Source: Pseudanabaenaceae cyanobacterium MP8IB2.15
Lineage (GTDB): Bacteria > Cyanobacteriota > Cyanobacteriia > Pseudanabaenales > Pseudanabaenaceae
Direction of reading: 5' to 3'
NCBI GenBank assembly: GCA_030248825.1
Contig: JARCMB010000405.1
Coordinates: 1 to 5,497 of the forward strand
DNA: 5,497 nucleotides
The notes under the pieces are model-generated. The model was not told the origin of the DNA. It saw nothing but the letters and a program-made list of their open reading frames with translations, and made no database searches. The position numbers were made by a program, and so were the translations under genes. Shown one piece after another: positions 5,430 through 5,497 of this stretch (positions are counted from its first letter, which is position 1; every line of letters begins with the position of its first letter).

Positions 5430-5497
5430 TTCTTTAATCAATGAAGTCACTTGCTCATGCAGGTTTAAACCAACAAGAGTAGAGGTGTCTTCTCCTA
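5415..5497 (-). CDS. Possible C-terminus of an unrecognised protein (partial, 5' end beyond window)
   Basis: A minus-strand frame enters from the right edge and runs 27 full codons to TAG at 5417-5415. It contains GEDTSTLVGLNL followed by HEQVTSLIKESSSL. The composition is protein-like, with acidic, serine/threonine and leucine residues and a helix-like end, but I recognise no family. An open frame this short is expected by chance about a quarter of the time, so this is weak evidence. If real, it would lie upstream of the receiver-EAL gene in the same direction, with about 84 bases between them, and its stop would lie inside the 5407-5429 hairpin. The alternative is that the stretch is non-coding, part of a mobile-element end or a structured RNA. 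Confidence 0.35.
   Translation of the reverse strand, partial: GEDTSTLVGLNLHEQVTSLIKESSSL

Noticed and set aside
5407..5435. Hairpin as a standard intrinsic terminator
   Set aside because: The stem is good, but the plus-strand T tract is short and broken, no plus-strand gene ends there, and the minus-strand side lacks a T tract, so I list it only as an inverted repeat.

Overview
The window looks like an ordinary chromosomal segment of a cyanobacterium. Three things point that way: the hexamer CGATCG, core of the cyanobacterial HIP1 repeat, occurs about 17 times by eye (one to two expected by chance); one site is a complete HIP1 octamer, GCGATCGC; and dnaJ, a tusA-like gene, rsgA and ybaB lie together, an arrangement I recall from cyanobacteria. 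A filamentous Pseudanabaena-like lineage is possible, but I cannot fix the genus.

Layout, left to right: (1) 1-223, minus strand: the first 74 codons of glmU, cut by the window edge. (2) 224-330: divergent intergenic gap. (3) 331-678, plus strand: ybaB, a nucleoid-associated protein and the only confident plus-strand gene. (4) 675-3099, minus strand: a tight run transcribed dnaJ, tusA-like, rsgA (gaps of 11 and -4 bases). The end of rsgA is convergent with ybaB, and their stop codons share one CTAG palindrome. (5) 3177-4067, minus strand: aroE, 77 bases upstream of dnaJ. (6) 4077-5330, minus strand: a receiver-EAL response regulator ending 9 bases before aroE. (7) 5340-5497: upstream flank of the regulator, with a hairpin and an unrecognised minus-strand reading frame that enters from the right edge and stops at 5415.

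Functionally it is mostly housekeeping: cell-wall precursor synthesis (GlmU), nucleoid binding (YbaB), small-subunit ribosome maturation (RsgA), sulfur handling or a related role (TusA-like), protein folding (DnaJ) and aromatic amino acid synthesis (AroE). The exception is the receiver-EAL protein, a probable phosphorylation-controlled cyclic-di-GMP phosphodiesterase, which may be co-transcribed with aroE. From the regulator to rsgA five genes run in one direction and could form one or two transcription units. I found no tRNA, rRNA, CRISPR array or intact insertion sequence, and no convincing new system. The least explained stretch is the right-hand end, where the hairpin and the incoming reading frame overlap.
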